Shown here one piece after another: positions 1 through 8,550 of a stretch of 13,083 nt of DNA (within the stretch, counting starts at the first letter, position 1; every line of letters starts with the position of its first letter). A program made the translations under genes and the position numbers. The notes beneath the pieces are model-generated. The model was given only the letters and a program-made list of their open reading frames with translations, did not search any database and was not told where the DNA came from. Location of the stretch: assembly GCF_946477055.1 (NCBI RefSeq), contig NZ_CAMKXG010000083.1:1-13083 (forward strand), given 5' to 3'. Source of the DNA: Lonsdalea britannica (GTDB lineage Bacteria > Pseudomonadota > Gammaproteobacteria > Enterobacterales > Enterobacteriaceae).

Positions 1-1912
1 GCGGCAGTTCGCCGATGAAACGCGACGGACGGTGATAAACCTCTTTGCCGTACAAGCGGCGGGTCTCCGCGTAGGTCATCGTCAGTTTACGCATCGCACG
101 GGTCACCCCAACGTACGCCAGTCGGCGCTCTTCCTCCAATCGTCCGCCCTCTTCGAGAGACATCTGGCTGGGGAACATGCCCTCTTCCATCCCGACGATA
201 AAGACCTGCGGGAACTCCAGCCCTTTGGCAGAGTGCAAGGTCATCAGCTGGACCGCATCCTGATAGGCATCCGCCTGCCCTTCTCCCGCTTCCAGCGCCG
301 CATGAGACAAAAACGCCTGCAACGGCATTAGGTCCTGATCTTCTTCTTGGTAGCTGTACTGGCGCGTCGCGGTGACCAGTTCCTCCAGGTTCTCGATACG
401 AGTCTGGCCCTTCTCACCTTTTTCCTGTTCGTACATGCTCCACAGGCCGGAGTCTTTGATCACGCGGTCAGTTTGTACGTGCAGCGGCTGCTCGGCGGTA
501 TCGTTGGCCAACGCGTCCACCAGTTCGAGGAAACGCTGTAGCGCACCGGCGGCGCGTCCGGCCAGCGCTTTCTCCTGCAACAACGCACGCGTGGCCTGCC
601 ACAACGTCAGCTGACGGTCGCGCGCGGCCTGACGCACCACTTCCAGCGTCCGGTCTCCGATGCCGCGTGTCGGGGTATTCACCACGCGTTCATAGGCCGC
701 ATCGTCGTTACGGTTTGCGATCAGCCGCAGGTAGGCCAGCGCGTCTTTGATTTCCTGTCGTTCGAAGAAGCGCATCCCGCCATAAATGCGATAAGGCAGA
801 CTTTGCTGTAGCAACGCCTCTTCCAGCACACGGGATTGGGCGTTGCTGCGGTAAAGGATGGCGCACTCGTTCAGGCTGCCGCCCATTTCCTGCCATGCTT
901 TGATACGGCTGACGACAAACCGTGCTTCATCCAGTTCGTTGAACGCGCAGTACAGGGAAATCGGGTCGCCTTCGACGCCGTCGGTCCACAAATTTTTCCC
1001 CAGGCGATCGCCGTTGTGGGCGATCAGGGCATTGGCCGCGTTGAGGATATTGGCGCTGGAACGGTAGTTCTGCTCCAGACGAATGGTGGAAGCCTGCGGG
1101 AAATCGTTCAGGAAGTGCTGAATGTTTTCGACCTGCGCTCCGCGCCAGCCGTAGATGGACTGGTCATCGTCACCCACAATCATGACCCGGGCGCTGTCGC
1201 CCGCCAGCATACGCACCCAGGCGTACTGAATACGGTTGGTATCCTGGAATTCGTCGACCAGAATGTTGTTAAAGCGATCCCGGTAGTGCTGCAGAATGTG
1301 CGGCTTGTTCAGCCACAATTCATGGGCGCGCAGCAGCAGCTCAGCGAAATCCACCAGTCCAGCGCGATCGCAGGCTTCCTGATAGGCCTGATACACGCGC
1401 AGCCAGGTCTGCTCCACCGGATTGCCGTAGCTCTCGATATGCTGAGGACGCAGGCCCTCGTCTTTTTTGCCGTTGATGTACCACATCGCTTGCCGCGGCG
1501 GCCACTGCTTCTCATCCAGATTGAGGGCTTTAACCAGACGCTTGAGCAGACGGAGCTGATCTTCGCTGTCCAAAATCTGAAAGTCCTGCGGCAGTCCGGC
1601 ATCAAGATGATGCGCGCGCAGCAGCCGGTGCGCCAGACCGTGGAAAGTGCCGATCCACATGCCGCCCTGACTGGTGCCGATCAGCTGTTCGATTCGATGG
1701 CGCATCTCTGCGGCGGCTTTGTTGGTGAACGTCACCGCCATGATGGAGTACGGGGAGCAGTTCTCCACCGACATCAGCCAGGCGATACGATGCACCAGCA
1801 CCCGCGTCTTGCCGCTGCCAGCCCCGGCCAGCACCAGCATGTTGCTGCGGGGAGCCGCGACGGCGTCGCGTTGTTTATCGTTCAGGCTGTCGAGCAGATC
1901 AGATACGTCCAT
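1..1912 (-). CDS. uvrD: DNA helicase II UvrD, 3' end beyond window
   Basis: Superfamily 1A 3'-5' DNA helicase of nucleotide excision repair (displaces UvrC and the cut oligonucleotide), MutHLS mismatch repair and clearing of RecA filaments. I translated the whole minus-strand frame: 637 codons with no stop or frameshift. The E. coli protein is 720 residues, so roughly the last 80, which include the C-terminal RNA-polymerase-binding region, lie outside. Visible motifs: Walker A GAGSGKT at 30-36, motif Ia TFTNKAAAEM, Walker B DEFQDT at 220-225, motif III GDDDQSIYGWR at 247-257, motif IV QNYRS at 281-285, motif V LHSAKGLEFP near 560, and motif VI VGVTRA with Arg605. The ATG at 1912 gives the family N-terminus MDVSDLLDSLNDKQRDAV; its ribosome binding site is weak. 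It is the last visible gene of the dapF-yigA-xerC-yigB-uvrD cluster and has its own LexA-linked promoter. Identity is near certain. Confidence 0.98.
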   Translation of the reverse strand, partial: MDVSDLLDSLNDKQRDAVAAPRSNMLVLAGAGSGKTRVLVHRIAWLMSVENCSPYSIMAVTFTNKAAAEMRHRIEQLIGTSQGGMWIGTFHGLAHRLLRAHHLDAGLPQDFQILDSEDQLRLLKRLVKALNLDEKQWPPRQAMWYINGKKDEGLRPQHIESYGNPVEQTWLRVYQAYQEACDRAGLVDFAELLLRAHELWLNKPHILQHYRDRFNNILVDEFQDTNRIQYAWVRMLAGDSARVMIVGDDDQSIYGWRGAQVENIQHFLNDFPQASTIRLEQNYRSSANILNAANALIAHNGDRLGKNLWTDGVEGDPISLYCAFNELDEARFVVSRIKAWQEMGGSLNECAILYRSNAQSRVLEEALLQQSLPYRIYGGMRFFERQEIKDALAYLRLIANRNDDAAYERVVNTPTRGIGDRTLEVVRQAARDRQLTLWQATRALLQEKALAGRAAGALQRFLELVDALANDTAEQPLHVQTDRVIKDSGLWSMYEQEKGEKGQTRIENLEELVTATRQYSYQEEDQDLMPLQAFLSHAALEAGEGQADAYQDAVQLMTLHSAKGLEFPQVFIVGMEEGMFPSQMSLEEGGRLEEERRLAYVGVTRAMRKLTMTYAETRRLYGKEVYHRPSRFIGELP

Positions 1913-1968
1913 AGGCGTCGGTTATCCGTGAAAAGGGCATCCCGTCACCACATGGCGACAGTTCACCT

Positions 1969-1984
1969 CTGTTTATGCATACAG
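1969..1984 (-). promoter_or_regulatory. LexA (SOS) box of uvrD
   Basis: On the minus strand the sequence reads CTGTATGCATAAACAG, a CTG-N10-CAG match to the enterobacterial LexA operator with an AT-rich, nearly palindromic centre. It sits just downstream of the -10 hexamer at 1997-2002 and 57 bases before the uvrD start, so bound LexA would cover the start of transcription. E. coli uvrD is a known LexA-regulated gene, which supports the call. Not tested experimentally here. Confidence 0.88.
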
Positions 1985-1996
1985 TGGAAGGCGTGA

Positions 1997-2024
1997 ATTA
2001 TAGCAATGCCGTCAGCGATGCCAA
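1997..2024 (-). promoter_or_regulatory. uvrD sigma70-type promoter inside the end of yigB
   Basis: On the minus strand, a -35 hexamer TTGGCA (2019-2024, five of six consensus bases) is followed after 16 bases by a perfect -10 hexamer TATAAT (1997-2002). The yigB stop codon TAA (1998-2000) is part of the -10 hexamer. The predicted transcription start, near 1989-1991, is immediately next to the LexA box. This gives uvrD SOS-inducible expression separate from read-through of the upstream operon. Confidence 0.8.
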
Positions 2025-2714
2025 CCTTGCAATTGCAATATGCGGCAGCAGCCGAGCTTCTCGGAGCTGCATCAGGTTGGCCCCCTGCGCACCGATCCAG
2101 CAGGATTGCATCCCACAGCGTACGGCGCCGGCCACATCGGTGATGAGATCATCCCCCACATGCAGCAGGTGATGCAACGGTAAATTGAAACGCTCCGCGG
2201 CTTCATGAAACATGTCGTGCCACGGCTTGGCGCGGCCGTCCGGACCCGCGCGGAGGACAAACTGAAAGTATTCGCCCAAACCGCAGGCATGAGGATCGGC
2301 GTTACCGTTGGTGATCGCCGCCAGCGGCCAGCGCTGAGCCAGCGCACCGAGCGTGTCGTGGGTTTCCTGCGACACGCTGATACGGCTGCGCCAGTAGGCA
2401 AAGTGCGTCATCGCTTTCACCGCGCCGTCGTCCGCTTCCGCCTCACTCACTCCCTGACGCCGCAGCGCCAGCACCACCGTACGGCGACGCCATTCGGTCA
2501 TGTCGTGATAGATCTCCGGTTCCTGCGTGCGCAATTCGTCACGCATCGCGCTGAACTCCGCCTCGGTCAACGAACTCAGTCCCGGATGGAGATCGCGCAG
2601 GAACTGCAGCGCTTCCCGTGAACTGCGCCGCACCACGTCGGCGTTATCGTATAACGTGTCGTCCAGATCAAAAGTGATGGCCGCGATACGACCGAGTGGA
2701 CGATAGACATGCAT
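1998..2714 (-). CDS. yigB: HAD-superfamily phosphatase YigB (FMN phosphatase)
   Basis: Cytosolic haloacid-dehalogenase-like phosphatase of 238 residues, the same length as the E. coli protein. In E. coli YigB hydrolyses FMN and is one of several HAD enzymes proposed to act in riboflavin metabolism; the physiological substrate is less certain. HAD motifs are intact: motif I DLDDTLYDN with nucleophile Asp16 and acid/base Asp18, motif II ITNGNAD with Thr135, motif III Lys163, and motif IV GDDLITD at 187-193. The region between motifs I and II is the helical C1 cap. The start ATG at 2714 shares one base with the xerC stop (TGATG), which indicates translational coupling. The last codons overlap the uvrD promoter. 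Confidence 0.95.
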   Translation of the reverse strand: MHVYRPLGRIAAITFDLDDTLYDNADVVRRSSREALQFLRDLHPGLSSLTEAEFSAMRDELRTQEPEIYHDMTEWRRRTVVLALRRQGVSEAEADDGAVKAMTHFAYWRSRISVSQETHDTLGALAQRWPLAAITNGNADPHACGLGEYFQFVLRAGPDGRAKPWHDMFHEAAERFNLPLHHLLHVGDDLITDVAGAVRCGMQSCWIGAQGANLMQLREARLLPHIAIARLASLTALL

Positions 2715-3625
2715 CAGGGTTTGCCTCGTTTAGCGCGGGGATGCGCCGCATCATAGACTGAGGCCAAATGCTGGAAATCCAGATGCGTATAGATTTGAGT
2801 CGTGGTGAGGTTGGCGTGACCCAGCAGTTCCTGGACCGCACGCAGGTCGCCGCTCGACTCGAGCAAATGCGTCGCAAAGGAGTGGCGCAGCTTATGGGGA
2901 TTGATGTGGCTGTTCACGCCTTGCTTCACGCCCCACTCGGCAAAGCGCTTCTGCACGTTGCGCATGGAGATACGTTTGCCGAGACTGGAGACGAACACCG
3001 CGTCGTCATCCGGCGCGTAGATCTCCCGCAGCGCCAGCCAGCGATTCAGCCAGGTGACCGCCGTTCCGCCCAGCGGCAAACGACGCTCTTTGCTGCCTTT
3101 CCCCATCACCCAGACTTCGCCGCTGTCCAGATCGATATGCCCCAGATCCAGACCGACCAGCTCGGCCAGACGCAGACCCGCGCCATACATCACTTCCAGC
3201 ATCGTTCGATCGCGGACCGCCAACGGATCGCTCTCGTCGATGTCGAGCAGGCGGTTGACCTCGTCCACATCCATATTCTTCGGCAAATGGCGTCCGGCAC
3301 GCGGCGTGGCTATCCCTTTAGCAGGGTTGGCGTTCAACTCACCGCGGCTCACCATCCAGTCCAGAAAACTGCGCAGTGCGGAAAGACGCAGCGCCAGACT
3401 GGAGGACTGCAGTCCGTCGCGTTTGCTGCGCGCGACCACCGCACGCACTCCGGCGGCGTCCAGCTGACGCCAGTCGCTGAGACCGGAGGCGGATAAGATA
3501 GTGATCACAGCCTGAAGTTGGTGCGCATAGCTGCTTTGCGTCAGCGGGCTGAGCTGCCGCTCGACGCGCAGGTAACGTAAAAAAGCGTCGGCCTGCGTCA
3601 GCAAGGGCGAGTCGGGGACGTTCAT
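2714..3625 (-). CDS. xerC: Site-specific tyrosine recombinase XerC
   Basis: Tyrosine recombinase that works with XerD at the dif site in the terminus to resolve chromosome dimers at the septum, under FtsK control; also used by plasmids and by phages that integrate at dif. The protein is 303 residues. The N-terminal core-binding (SAM-like) domain spans about 8-100, and the catalytic domain about 115-290. All six catalytic residues can be placed: Arg152 (in GLRLAE), Lys176, His244 and Arg247 (in [12 protein letters not shown]), His270 ([15 protein letters not shown]) and the nucleophile Tyr279. It starts in an ATGA overlap with the yigA stop and ends in a TGATG overlap with yigB. The setting next to dapF and uvrD is the E. 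coli arrangement. Nothing unusual seen. Confidence 0.97.
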   Translation of the reverse strand: MNVPDSPLLTQADAFLRYLRVERQLSPLTQSSYAHQLQAVITILSASGLSDWRQLDAAGVRAVVARSKRDGLQSSSLALRLSALRSFLDWMVSRGELNANPAKGIATPRAGRHLPKNMDVDEVNRLLDIDESDPLAVRDRTMLEVMYGAGLRLAELVGLDLGHIDLDSGEVWVMGKGSKERRLPLGGTAVTWLNRWLALREIYAPDDDAVFVSSLGKRISMRNVQKRFAEWGVKQGVNSHINPHKLRHSFATHLLESSGDLRAVQELLGHANLTTTQIYTHLDFQHLASVYDAAHPRAKRGKP

Positions 3626-4335
3626 AGCCGTTCGATCCAGCGTTGCAGAACCATCGGCAAAATCGTCGCCAGATGCTGCAAAAGTACGGTCCCCATCCCT
3701 TCCTGATAATGATGGCTATCGCGGCTGCTGAAAATCAGCAGACCCAGATCGCCTTTTTCGCCCATCAACGACAGCGCGACCGACCCCACCTGCCGCGCCT
3801 GAGGCAATAGCAGCAAAAGTTCAGGTCCGTTCAGCGAGCCGAGATAGTGATTCCGTTTCCCCAAGCGCTGAATGCGCAAGGGTTCGAACAACGTGCGATT
3901 TAGCGCGAGATGCGTGAAATCAGACGGCGCGCCGATGCGCCATTTGTCGCTGAACAATCGCACCGTGGCGCCGGACAGCCCGAGCTTGCGCGCCCAGCGC
4001 TGCAACCGGTCCAGCAGATCCTGCAAAGAGTCGGCCGCCGATAAGGCCAGCTGCAACTGCAACAGCTGATTGAACAGCGCCTCGTTCTGCGCGGCCTGCT
4101 CCATCAGCAGCGTAATGTCCTCTTCCAGATGCTGGATTTGGGTACGCTGACGTGATAGCTGCCACTCGACCAGAGACACGCTTTCTCGCACCGGGTGCGG
4201 AATGCGCATTTGTTCGACGTGGCGGGAATTACGGATGAAAAAATCGGGGTTTTGGTGCAGGAACTGCAGCACCATGTCGTCCGTGAGTTCAACCTCGCGA
4301 TCTGCCTGTTCCTGCTGCTCCTCGACGCGTTTCAT
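3622..4335 (-). CDS. yigA: DUF484 family protein YigA
   Basis: Conserved protein of 237 residues (E. coli YigA has 235) in the DUF484 family, whose fold is GAF-like. Biochemical function is unknown. Visible: an acidic, Gln/Glu-rich N-terminus; the conserved segment [12 protein letters not shown] near 26-37; [19 protein letters not shown], leading into a predicted coiled coil at about 65-110; then the GAF-like part with [11 protein letters not shown] and [23 protein letters not shown], ending in the typical LQRWIERL. It overlaps dapF upstream and xerC downstream, each by an ATGA, so the three are translationally coupled. Its constant place before xerC is the main clue to function, but that remains a guess. 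Confidence 0.93.
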   Translation of the reverse strand: MKRVEEQQEQADREVELTDDMVLQFLHQNPDFFIRNSRHVEQMRIPHPVRESVSLVEWQLSRQRTQIQHLEEDITLLMEQAAQNEALFNQLLQLQLALSAADSLQDLLDRLQRWARKLGLSGATVRLFSDKWRIGAPSDFTHLALNRTLFEPLRIQRLGKRNHYLGSLNGPELLLLLPQARQVGSVALSLMGEKGDLGLLIFSSRDSHHYQEGMGTVLLQHLATILPMVLQRWIERL

Positions 4336-5156
4336 AAATGAATGAATCCATCATAGACATGCGTGGCCGGACCGGTCATGAACAACGGGTTTCCCGGCCC
4401 CGCCCAATGAATATCCAGCTCGCCGCCCGGCAGTTGCACTTTAACTTCCGCCGACAGCAGCCCTTGCTGAATCCCAACCGCGACGGCCCCACAGGCGCCG
4501 CTGCCGCAGGCCTGCGTTTCACCCGCGCCGCGCTCAAAAACGCGCAGCCGGACGGAATCGCGATTAACGACCTGCATAAAACCAATGTTAGCGCGTTCAG
4601 GGAAACGTTCATGACTTTCGAGCAATGGACCCAGCGTTTCGACCGGCGCCGTATCAACGTCATCGACCTGCACAACGCAGTGCGGGTTGCCCATTGAGAC
4701 CGCACCGCACAGCACGGTGTGGTCCGCCACACGCATGATGTAGGTTTTCTCGGCTTTGGCGGCGCGAAACGGAATCTGCTGCGGTTCAAAGTTGGGCTCG
4801 CCCATATTGACCCGCACCAGTTCGTCTTCGGTGACCGACAGCACCATACGTCCGCTATGGGTGCTCACATTGATGTGACGTTTATTCGTCAGCCCTTTCA
4901 GACGCACGAAACGCGCGAAGCAGCGAGCGCCGTTGCCGCACTGCGCAACCTCGCTGCCGTCGGCGTTAAAAATACGGTAATGAAAATCCAGCTCAGGATC
5001 ATACGGCGGTTCGACGACCAACAACTGGTCGAAGCCTACGCCGCAGTGGCGATCCGCCAGACGACGGATTAGCTCGGGTGAAAAATAGACATTTTGCGTA
5101 ACGGCATCGACAACCATAAAGTCATTGCCTAAACCGTGCATTTTGGAGAACTGCAT
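4332..5156 (-). CDS. dapF: Diaminopimelate epimerase DapF
   Basis: PLP-independent cytosolic epimerase converting LL-diaminopimelate to meso-diaminopimelate, the precursor of lysine and the cross-linking residue of peptidoglycan. The 274-residue length equals that of E. coli. The two catalytic cysteines are in place: Cys73 in [15 protein letters not shown] and Cys217 in [12 protein letters not shown], one in each of the two mirror-symmetric domains. Other family signatures include [13 protein letters not shown] at the N-terminus and MGNPHCV near 155-161. The ATG at 5156 is preceded by a Shine-Dalgarno-like AGGA. The gene follows lptM by 88 bases and ends in an ATGA overlap with yigA. Confidence 0.98.
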   Translation of the reverse strand: MQFSKMHGLGNDFMVVDAVTQNVYFSPELIRRLADRHCGVGFDQLLVVEPPYDPELDFHYRIFNADGSEVAQCGNGARCFARFVRLKGLTNKRHINVSTHSGRMVLSVTEDELVRVNMGEPNFEPQQIPFRAAKAEKTYIMRVADHTVLCGAVSMGNPHCVVQVDDVDTAPVETLGPLLESHERFPERANIGFMQVVNRDSVRLRVFERGAGETQACGSGACGAVAVGIQQGLLSAEVKVQLPGGELDIHWAGPGNPLFMTGPATHVYDGFIHL

Positions 5157-5244
5157 TATCCTGACTCCGCTGGCTCAACCGGACGCGGTAAATACGCTAT
5201 CGTGACCTGTTAATATTTGGGAAATCCCGTTTGATCGTCTGCCG

Positions 5245-5412
5245 TTATGGCCGGTTAGTCGATGGTTGCGGTGTCGTATTTTTCTGTGTCTGAGATTCGC
5301 TCGGCGTCGTGCTTTTGTGCTCCGGCGGGAAGTACAACGGCCCTTTCAGACCACAGCCGACAACCCCGAGTGCAACCAGCGCCAGCGCAGTCTGGCGAAA
5401 TAGCGTTTTCAT
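5245..5412 (-). CDS. lptM: LPS translocon maturation lipoprotein LptM (YifL)
   Basis: Small outer-membrane lipoprotein of 55 residues, found by hand translation. It begins MKTLFRQTALALVALG, a lipoprotein signal peptide with a positively charged start and a hydrophobic core, followed by the lipobox VVGC with the lipidated Cys20. Right after the cysteine comes CGLKGPLYFPP, the signature by which LptM (formerly YifL) is known, and then a hydrophilic, Ser/Thr/Gln/Pro-rich tail. In E. coli LptM binds the LptDE translocon and helps correct disulfide formation in LptD. It lies directly upstream of dapF on the same strand, as in E. coli. The tail differs from E. coli, as expected for this low-complexity part. 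Confidence 0.92.
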   Translation of the reverse strand: MKTLFRQTALALVALGVVGCGLKGPLYFPPEHKSTTPSESQTQKNTTPQPSTNRP

Positions 5413-5653
5413 AACGTTAAACCTGTCGTTCAGAGACTCATGCTCTCTATAATCGCAGCTGGATCATGAAAATCAACAGGAATCGAAAATCAACGACGGG
5501 GAGTTTGATTAATCGGACCGATGTACGAGGGCACTTCGCTGAAAGCGGGCGCTCAGGCCGAGAGCAAGTAAGAGAGCGTTCACGTATCGTTAAAGGACGA
5601 CGCGCCGGGAGACAAACGTCACAGCGCACGCCGACTTTCGCCGTAGCGTCAGA
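5413..5653. other. Gap where cyaY is expected; no intact gene
   Basis: In E. coli and relatives cyaY (frataxin, about 106 residues) lies between cyaA and lptM, convergent to cyaA. Here only 241 bases separate the cyaA stop from the lptM start, too few for cyaY, and no frame shows the frataxin acidic helix or its tryptophan-bearing beta sheet. On the plus strand 5489-5512 reads I-N-D-G-E-F-D-stop behind an AGGAA (5478-5482), which resembles the frataxin start MNDSEFH with a lost ATG; it may be a remnant. I see no clear terminator for cyaA. A 10-base direct repeat GAAAATCAAC is at 5468-5477 and 5485-5494. Confidence 0.6.
5446..5476 (-). promoter_or_regulatory. Weak candidate promoter for lptM-dapF operon
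   Basis: On the minus strand a TTGATT (5471-5476) is followed after 19 bases by TATAGA (5446-5451), ending 33 bases before the lptM start. The spacer is longer than ideal and each hexamer matches consensus at only four positions. It is the best sigma70-like match I see in the short gap before lptM. A second TTGATT occurs at 5488-5493 because of a local direct repeat. Confidence 0.3.
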
Positions 5654-8212
5654 CTACAGCGTTTGCAGCTGTCGCGGGTTCAGCCGCGCGGGGTCGTCCT
5701 GCAGCGAGGTCATACACATCGGCGAGAGGTCGCTCTTGCGGAAGGGGATCACCTTCGTGCGGCCGTCGACCAGAACGATCTGGTAAAACTGCGGCAGGTT
5801 GAAGTTAATTGAGCTGGCGCCATAGGTGAAGCGGTCGTGAGACGAAGAGTAGAAACGGCTGACGTCGCGCACCAGCTCCTCTTTGCTGCCTTCACAGTGG
5901 TGGAACACTTCCACCCGATTGGTCTCATCCAGAATATAGATATTGAACCCTTCGTCATCCGTCCGGTTTTCAAAGAAGAACTGAATGATCCCTTCGCTAG
6001 CGACGCCATCTATGACCGGCGGCAGGTGAACATGCGCGGCGGTTTCCACCTGAATAGGCAAACCCTGTAGCTTGTTGTTGGAAATCGCGCCGTAGAACTC
6101 TACCGCATTCTCCTGTTTCTGCACCGATACGCTGAGCCGTTCGAAGAACAGTCCCCAGGTTTGCCCCGCCACCTTCACCGCTTTAAAGCGGCCCGGTTCC
6201 TGCCGCGTGCTGGACAGGCGCAGTTCGATGCACTCCGATACCAGCTGCTGCACGCGCGTACGGATCAGTCCGCGCAGATGCTGGCTATAACAGAAAACGT
6301 CCAACGACTCCGGCAGCGCGGCGTCCTGATGCATTTTGCCCAAAATAGTTTTCAGCGCTTCCAACACCGCCTGTTCACCGCTGAAGTGGAGGGTTCTGAC
6401 CTCATTCCAGGAGTTGCGGTACAGCAGATCGATGCTGCCGACCAGACACTGCTGCTGCTGACCGAAGCTGAAGACGTCCAGTTGGCGGAAATCGAAATGC
6501 ACGACCTGATTACGGAAGGCCGCCGTCGGATCGTGTTCGAGATTGACGATAATCGCCAGATGACGAATTTCGCACGGACTGTAGAGCGCTTTGGGTGTCG
6601 GCGGCGCGACACGCAGCGGGAAGTGGGTCGCGACGTCGGAGACCAGCTCCTTAAGCTTGGCTAAGTCGCATCGATCTCCGCCTTTGATATGCAGCTGCGT
6701 GGCGGACGTCAGAAGACCGTTGAAATAGGCCCAGGCCACCAGCTTGTTCAGGTAGCGGTTATATTCCAGCGGTTGGTGGCTGATGATCGCATCCATCGAC
6801 GGCGCCTGATTATACAGATACCAGCCGCTGCGATTAGCGCGCCCGGCGGGCACGTAGATGAACGTCAGGTCCGGCTCGGACAAATCAGGGGAGATCTGCG
6901 GATTCACCAAGGTCACTTTGCCCGGCAACGCCTCGAAGGCGGCGTACAGCTTGCGCGTCAGCACGCCGATATCCTGCGGGCTGGCGCTGACGCTCAAGTT
7001 GTTACGTCGGGCAAAGCGAATCAGATTGCGATAGCTCTGCATCATCGCATCCAGCAGTTCGTTATGCGCTTCGCGCACCTGCTCGATTTTCCAGTTGGCG
7101 CGGTCGTCCAGCATCTGCAAACGTTGGTCGTCCCAGCCCCACTGCTGAACCAGCTGTGTGAGGATCTGCTCGCGCCAGGCGGTCTTGCCGACGCCGGTCG
7201 ACAATTTTTCGCAGACTTTGAGATAGAAGCAGCGGCGCGCCAGGTCCAGTCGCGGCATATCGTCGATGGCGGTGAGATAGTGGGTGACGCGCTCCAGCAT
7301 CATGCAGTACGGATCGAGGCCGAACGACACGATTTCGCCTTTATGCAAACGCGTTTTAATTTCGGCCGACAGCAGACAGGTATCGGGATACTCCCAGGAG
7401 TAGGCTTCCAGCAGCAGCGTTTTCAGCACCGCTTTGTAGGGAGAGTCGATGCTTTTGTAGAGCTGCCAGAGGCTGGCGCCAAAATACTCTTCCGCCGACA
7501 GAGTGCTGAGGCCGCCCAGATCGAGCCACTCATTCGGCGCCAGCGCGCCCTGCGAATAGAGGTTGATGACGTATTCGTCGTAATTCGGCTCTTCTTCTAC
7601 CGGCACCATGTTCCACAGGATGCGCTTGCCCGCCATGCGAACGGCGGTGCGGTAAAACTCATCCAACAACAGAATGTGCTGGGTCGACCCGCAGTCCTCG
7701 CCGCCCAGACTGCCGCTCTCGTTGTGACGGAAGCGGTTTTCGTCCATAACGAAGAAGCTGACGTCCACCCCCAGCCCTGCCGCCCACTGTTCCAGCAGCG
7801 TGCATTTCTGCTGTAAGCGCTGACGCTCTTCGGTATCAAGCCAGGATTGATGACACACCCACACGTCCAGATCGGACGTGCAGCTTTGACCAATCGAAGA
7901 GGTGCTACCCATCGAGTAAATACCGTTGATGGGGAATTCGCCCTGTTTGCACAATGGCTCCGCCATCCCGCCAATCAGCTGGGCGTCATCAAAGTAGCGT
8001 TGTTGGTTTTCATCAGGCGTGTAGAGGCATATGCCGTGTGGGACCTTACCTTCAAGGTAACCCGGCATCTGGGGATGGTGGTGATGTAGTAAAACTGGCA
8101 AAAGACTGTAAACCTGCTGGAAAGCGGGTCTCATTGCTGCCAGAGCGCGATCAACTCGCAGTTGGTTAATCGCGTCCAGTCTCTGCTTCAGTGTCTCGAT
8201 GTAGAGGTACAA
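5654..8212 (-). CDS. cyaA: Class I adenylate cyclase CyaA
   Basis: Makes cAMP from ATP, the signal read by CRP for catabolite control. The protein has 852 residues (848 in E. coli) and aligns along its length with the class I enzyme. The N-terminal catalytic half shows the nucleotidyltransferase motif [17 protein letters not shown] at 102-118, with Asp114 and Asp116 as likely metal ligands. Strongly conserved blocks follow: [43 protein letters not shown] and [21 protein letters not shown]. The C-terminal part, needed for regulation by phosphorylated EIIA-Glc, is complete ([18 protein letters not shown]), with a divergent last 25 residues. The start is TTG at 8212, giving [19 protein letters not shown] exactly as in E. 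coli, where the same rare start limits expression. With cyaY lost, cyaA now lies codirectional with lptM, 241 bases away. Confidence 0.98.
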   Translation of the reverse strand: MYLYIETLKQRLDAINQLRVDRALAAMRPAFQQVYSLLPVLLHHHHPQMPGYLEGKVPHGICLYTPDENQQRYFDDAQLIGGMAEPLCKQGEFPINGIYSMGSTSSIGQSCTSDLDVWVCHQSWLDTEERQRLQQKCTLLEQWAAGLGVDVSFFVMDENRFRHNESGSLGGEDCGSTQHILLLDEFYRTAVRMAGKRILWNMVPVEEEPNYDEYVINLYSQGALAPNEWLDLGGLSTLSAEEYFGASLWQLYKSIDSPYKAVLKTLLLEAYSWEYPDTCLLSAEIKTRLHKGEIVSFGLDPYCMMLERVTHYLTAIDDMPRLDLARRCFYLKVCEKLSTGVGKTAWREQILTQLVQQWGWDDQRLQMLDDRANWKIEQVREAHNELLDAMMQSYRNLIRFARRNNLSVSASPQDIGVLTRKLYAAFEALPGKVTLVNPQISPDLSEPDLTFIYVPAGRANRSGWYLYNQAPSMDAIISHQPLEYNRYLNKLVAWAYFNGLLTSATQLHIKGGDRCDLAKLKELVSDVATHFPLRVAPPTPKALYSPCEIRHLAIIVNLEHDPTAAFRNQVVHFDFRQLDVFSFGQQQQCLVGSIDLLYRNSWNEVRTLHFSGEQAVLEALKTILGKMHQDAALPESLDVFCYSQHLRGLIRTRVQQLVSECIELRLSSTRQEPGRFKAVKVAGQTWGLFFERLSVSVQKQENAVEFYGAISNNKLQGLPIQVETAAHVHLPPVIDGVASEGIIQFFFENRTDDEGFNIYILDETNRVEVFHHCEGSKEELVRDVSRFYSSSHDRFTYGASSINFNLPQFYQIVLVDGRTKVIPFRKSDLSPMCMTSLQDDPARLNPRQLQTL

Positions 8213-8313
8213 GACGTTTCGCCTGATTATCCCAGTGACTAAAAAAAAGCCGTTTTTCCAAACCTGTCCTGAGTAGCGATTTAGAGGAATGGCGGACAGT
8301 TTATTGCTGGAAA

Positions 8314-8329
8314 CGTGATCAATTTAACA
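8314..8329 (-). promoter_or_regulatory. CRP-cAMP binding site of cyaA
   Basis: The minus strand reads TGTTA-AATTGA-TCACG, a match to the CRP pattern TGTGA-N6-TCACA with the right half-site nearly perfect. From memory the surrounding GTGTTAAATTGATCACGTTT is the same as the CRP site in the E. coli cyaA promoter, where CRP-cAMP represses cyaA. It overlaps the -10 of the candidate cyaA promoter, which fits repression by occlusion. Confidence 0.85.
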
Positions 8330-8349
8330 CCTTGCTGAAAAGGCGTAAA
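8321..8349 (-). promoter_or_regulatory. Candidate main cyaA promoter (P2-like)
   Basis: On the minus strand TTTACG (8344-8349, four of six -35 bases) is followed after exactly 17 bases by TAAATT (8321-8326, four of six -10 bases). The -10 lies within the CRP box, the same arrangement as in E. coli cyaA P2. It would give a leader of about 100 bases before the TTG start. Confidence 0.6.
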
Positions 8350-8550
8350 GAAAGTAAAAAAAGTCAGAATTTTCGGTCTACACTGCGGGATCGGTCCTGT
8401 TGTCACTCACTCAGACCCCCATCAGCATTTATGATTTATGGCTGCTATCATTGCAATCGTTACCAACTGAGGTTTAGCCACAGCCCGGCAACTGACACTG
8501 GCGCAGCATCAATGATACGATGCAACGAAACGATAACAACGGTATCCAGC

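Larger units (their letters stand above)
8213..8550. other. Divergent cyaA / hemC control region
   Basis: The 338 bases between the two divergent starts hold no supported gene. They contain the CRP box at 8314-8329, the cyaA promoter candidate at 8321-8349, an A-rich stretch at 8338-8362, and the A8 run (8241-8248) with AAAAAGCCGTTTTT in the cyaA leader. For hemC, weak candidates are TTGCTG (8332-8337) with TAAAAA (8355-8360) at 17-base spacing, and an isolated -10-like TATGAT at 8430-8435 with no good -35. If the first is used, the CRP box would be centred about 46 bases upstream of its start. The hemC frame is open back to 8332 but that extension does not resemble HemC. Confidence 0.6.

Noticed and set aside
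836..1996. 386-residue plus-strand frame
   Set aside because: Entirely antisense to uvrD, whose minus-strand frame is intact and gives a full helicase; a GC-driven shadow.
5466..5786. 106-residue plus-strand frame of the same length as CyaY
   Set aside because: Arg/Ser-rich, no frataxin residues, and its last 130 bases are antisense to the end of cyaA; the length match is a coincidence.
6689..7816. 375-residue plus-strand frame
   Set aside because: Antisense to well-conserved cyaA; composition (many Gln, Val, His) is that of a reverse-frame shadow.
8241..8257. Terminator-like AAAAAGCCG with T-run in the cyaA leader
   Set aside because: The stem would be only A-T pairs around a four-base loop, too weak for a terminator, and it lies upstream of a gene that must be transcribed.
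8332..8550. N-terminal extension of hemC by 73 residues
   Set aside because: Open frame only; it covers the A-rich control region, starts with TTG, and does not resemble any HemC, while ATG 8551 gives the standard N-terminus.
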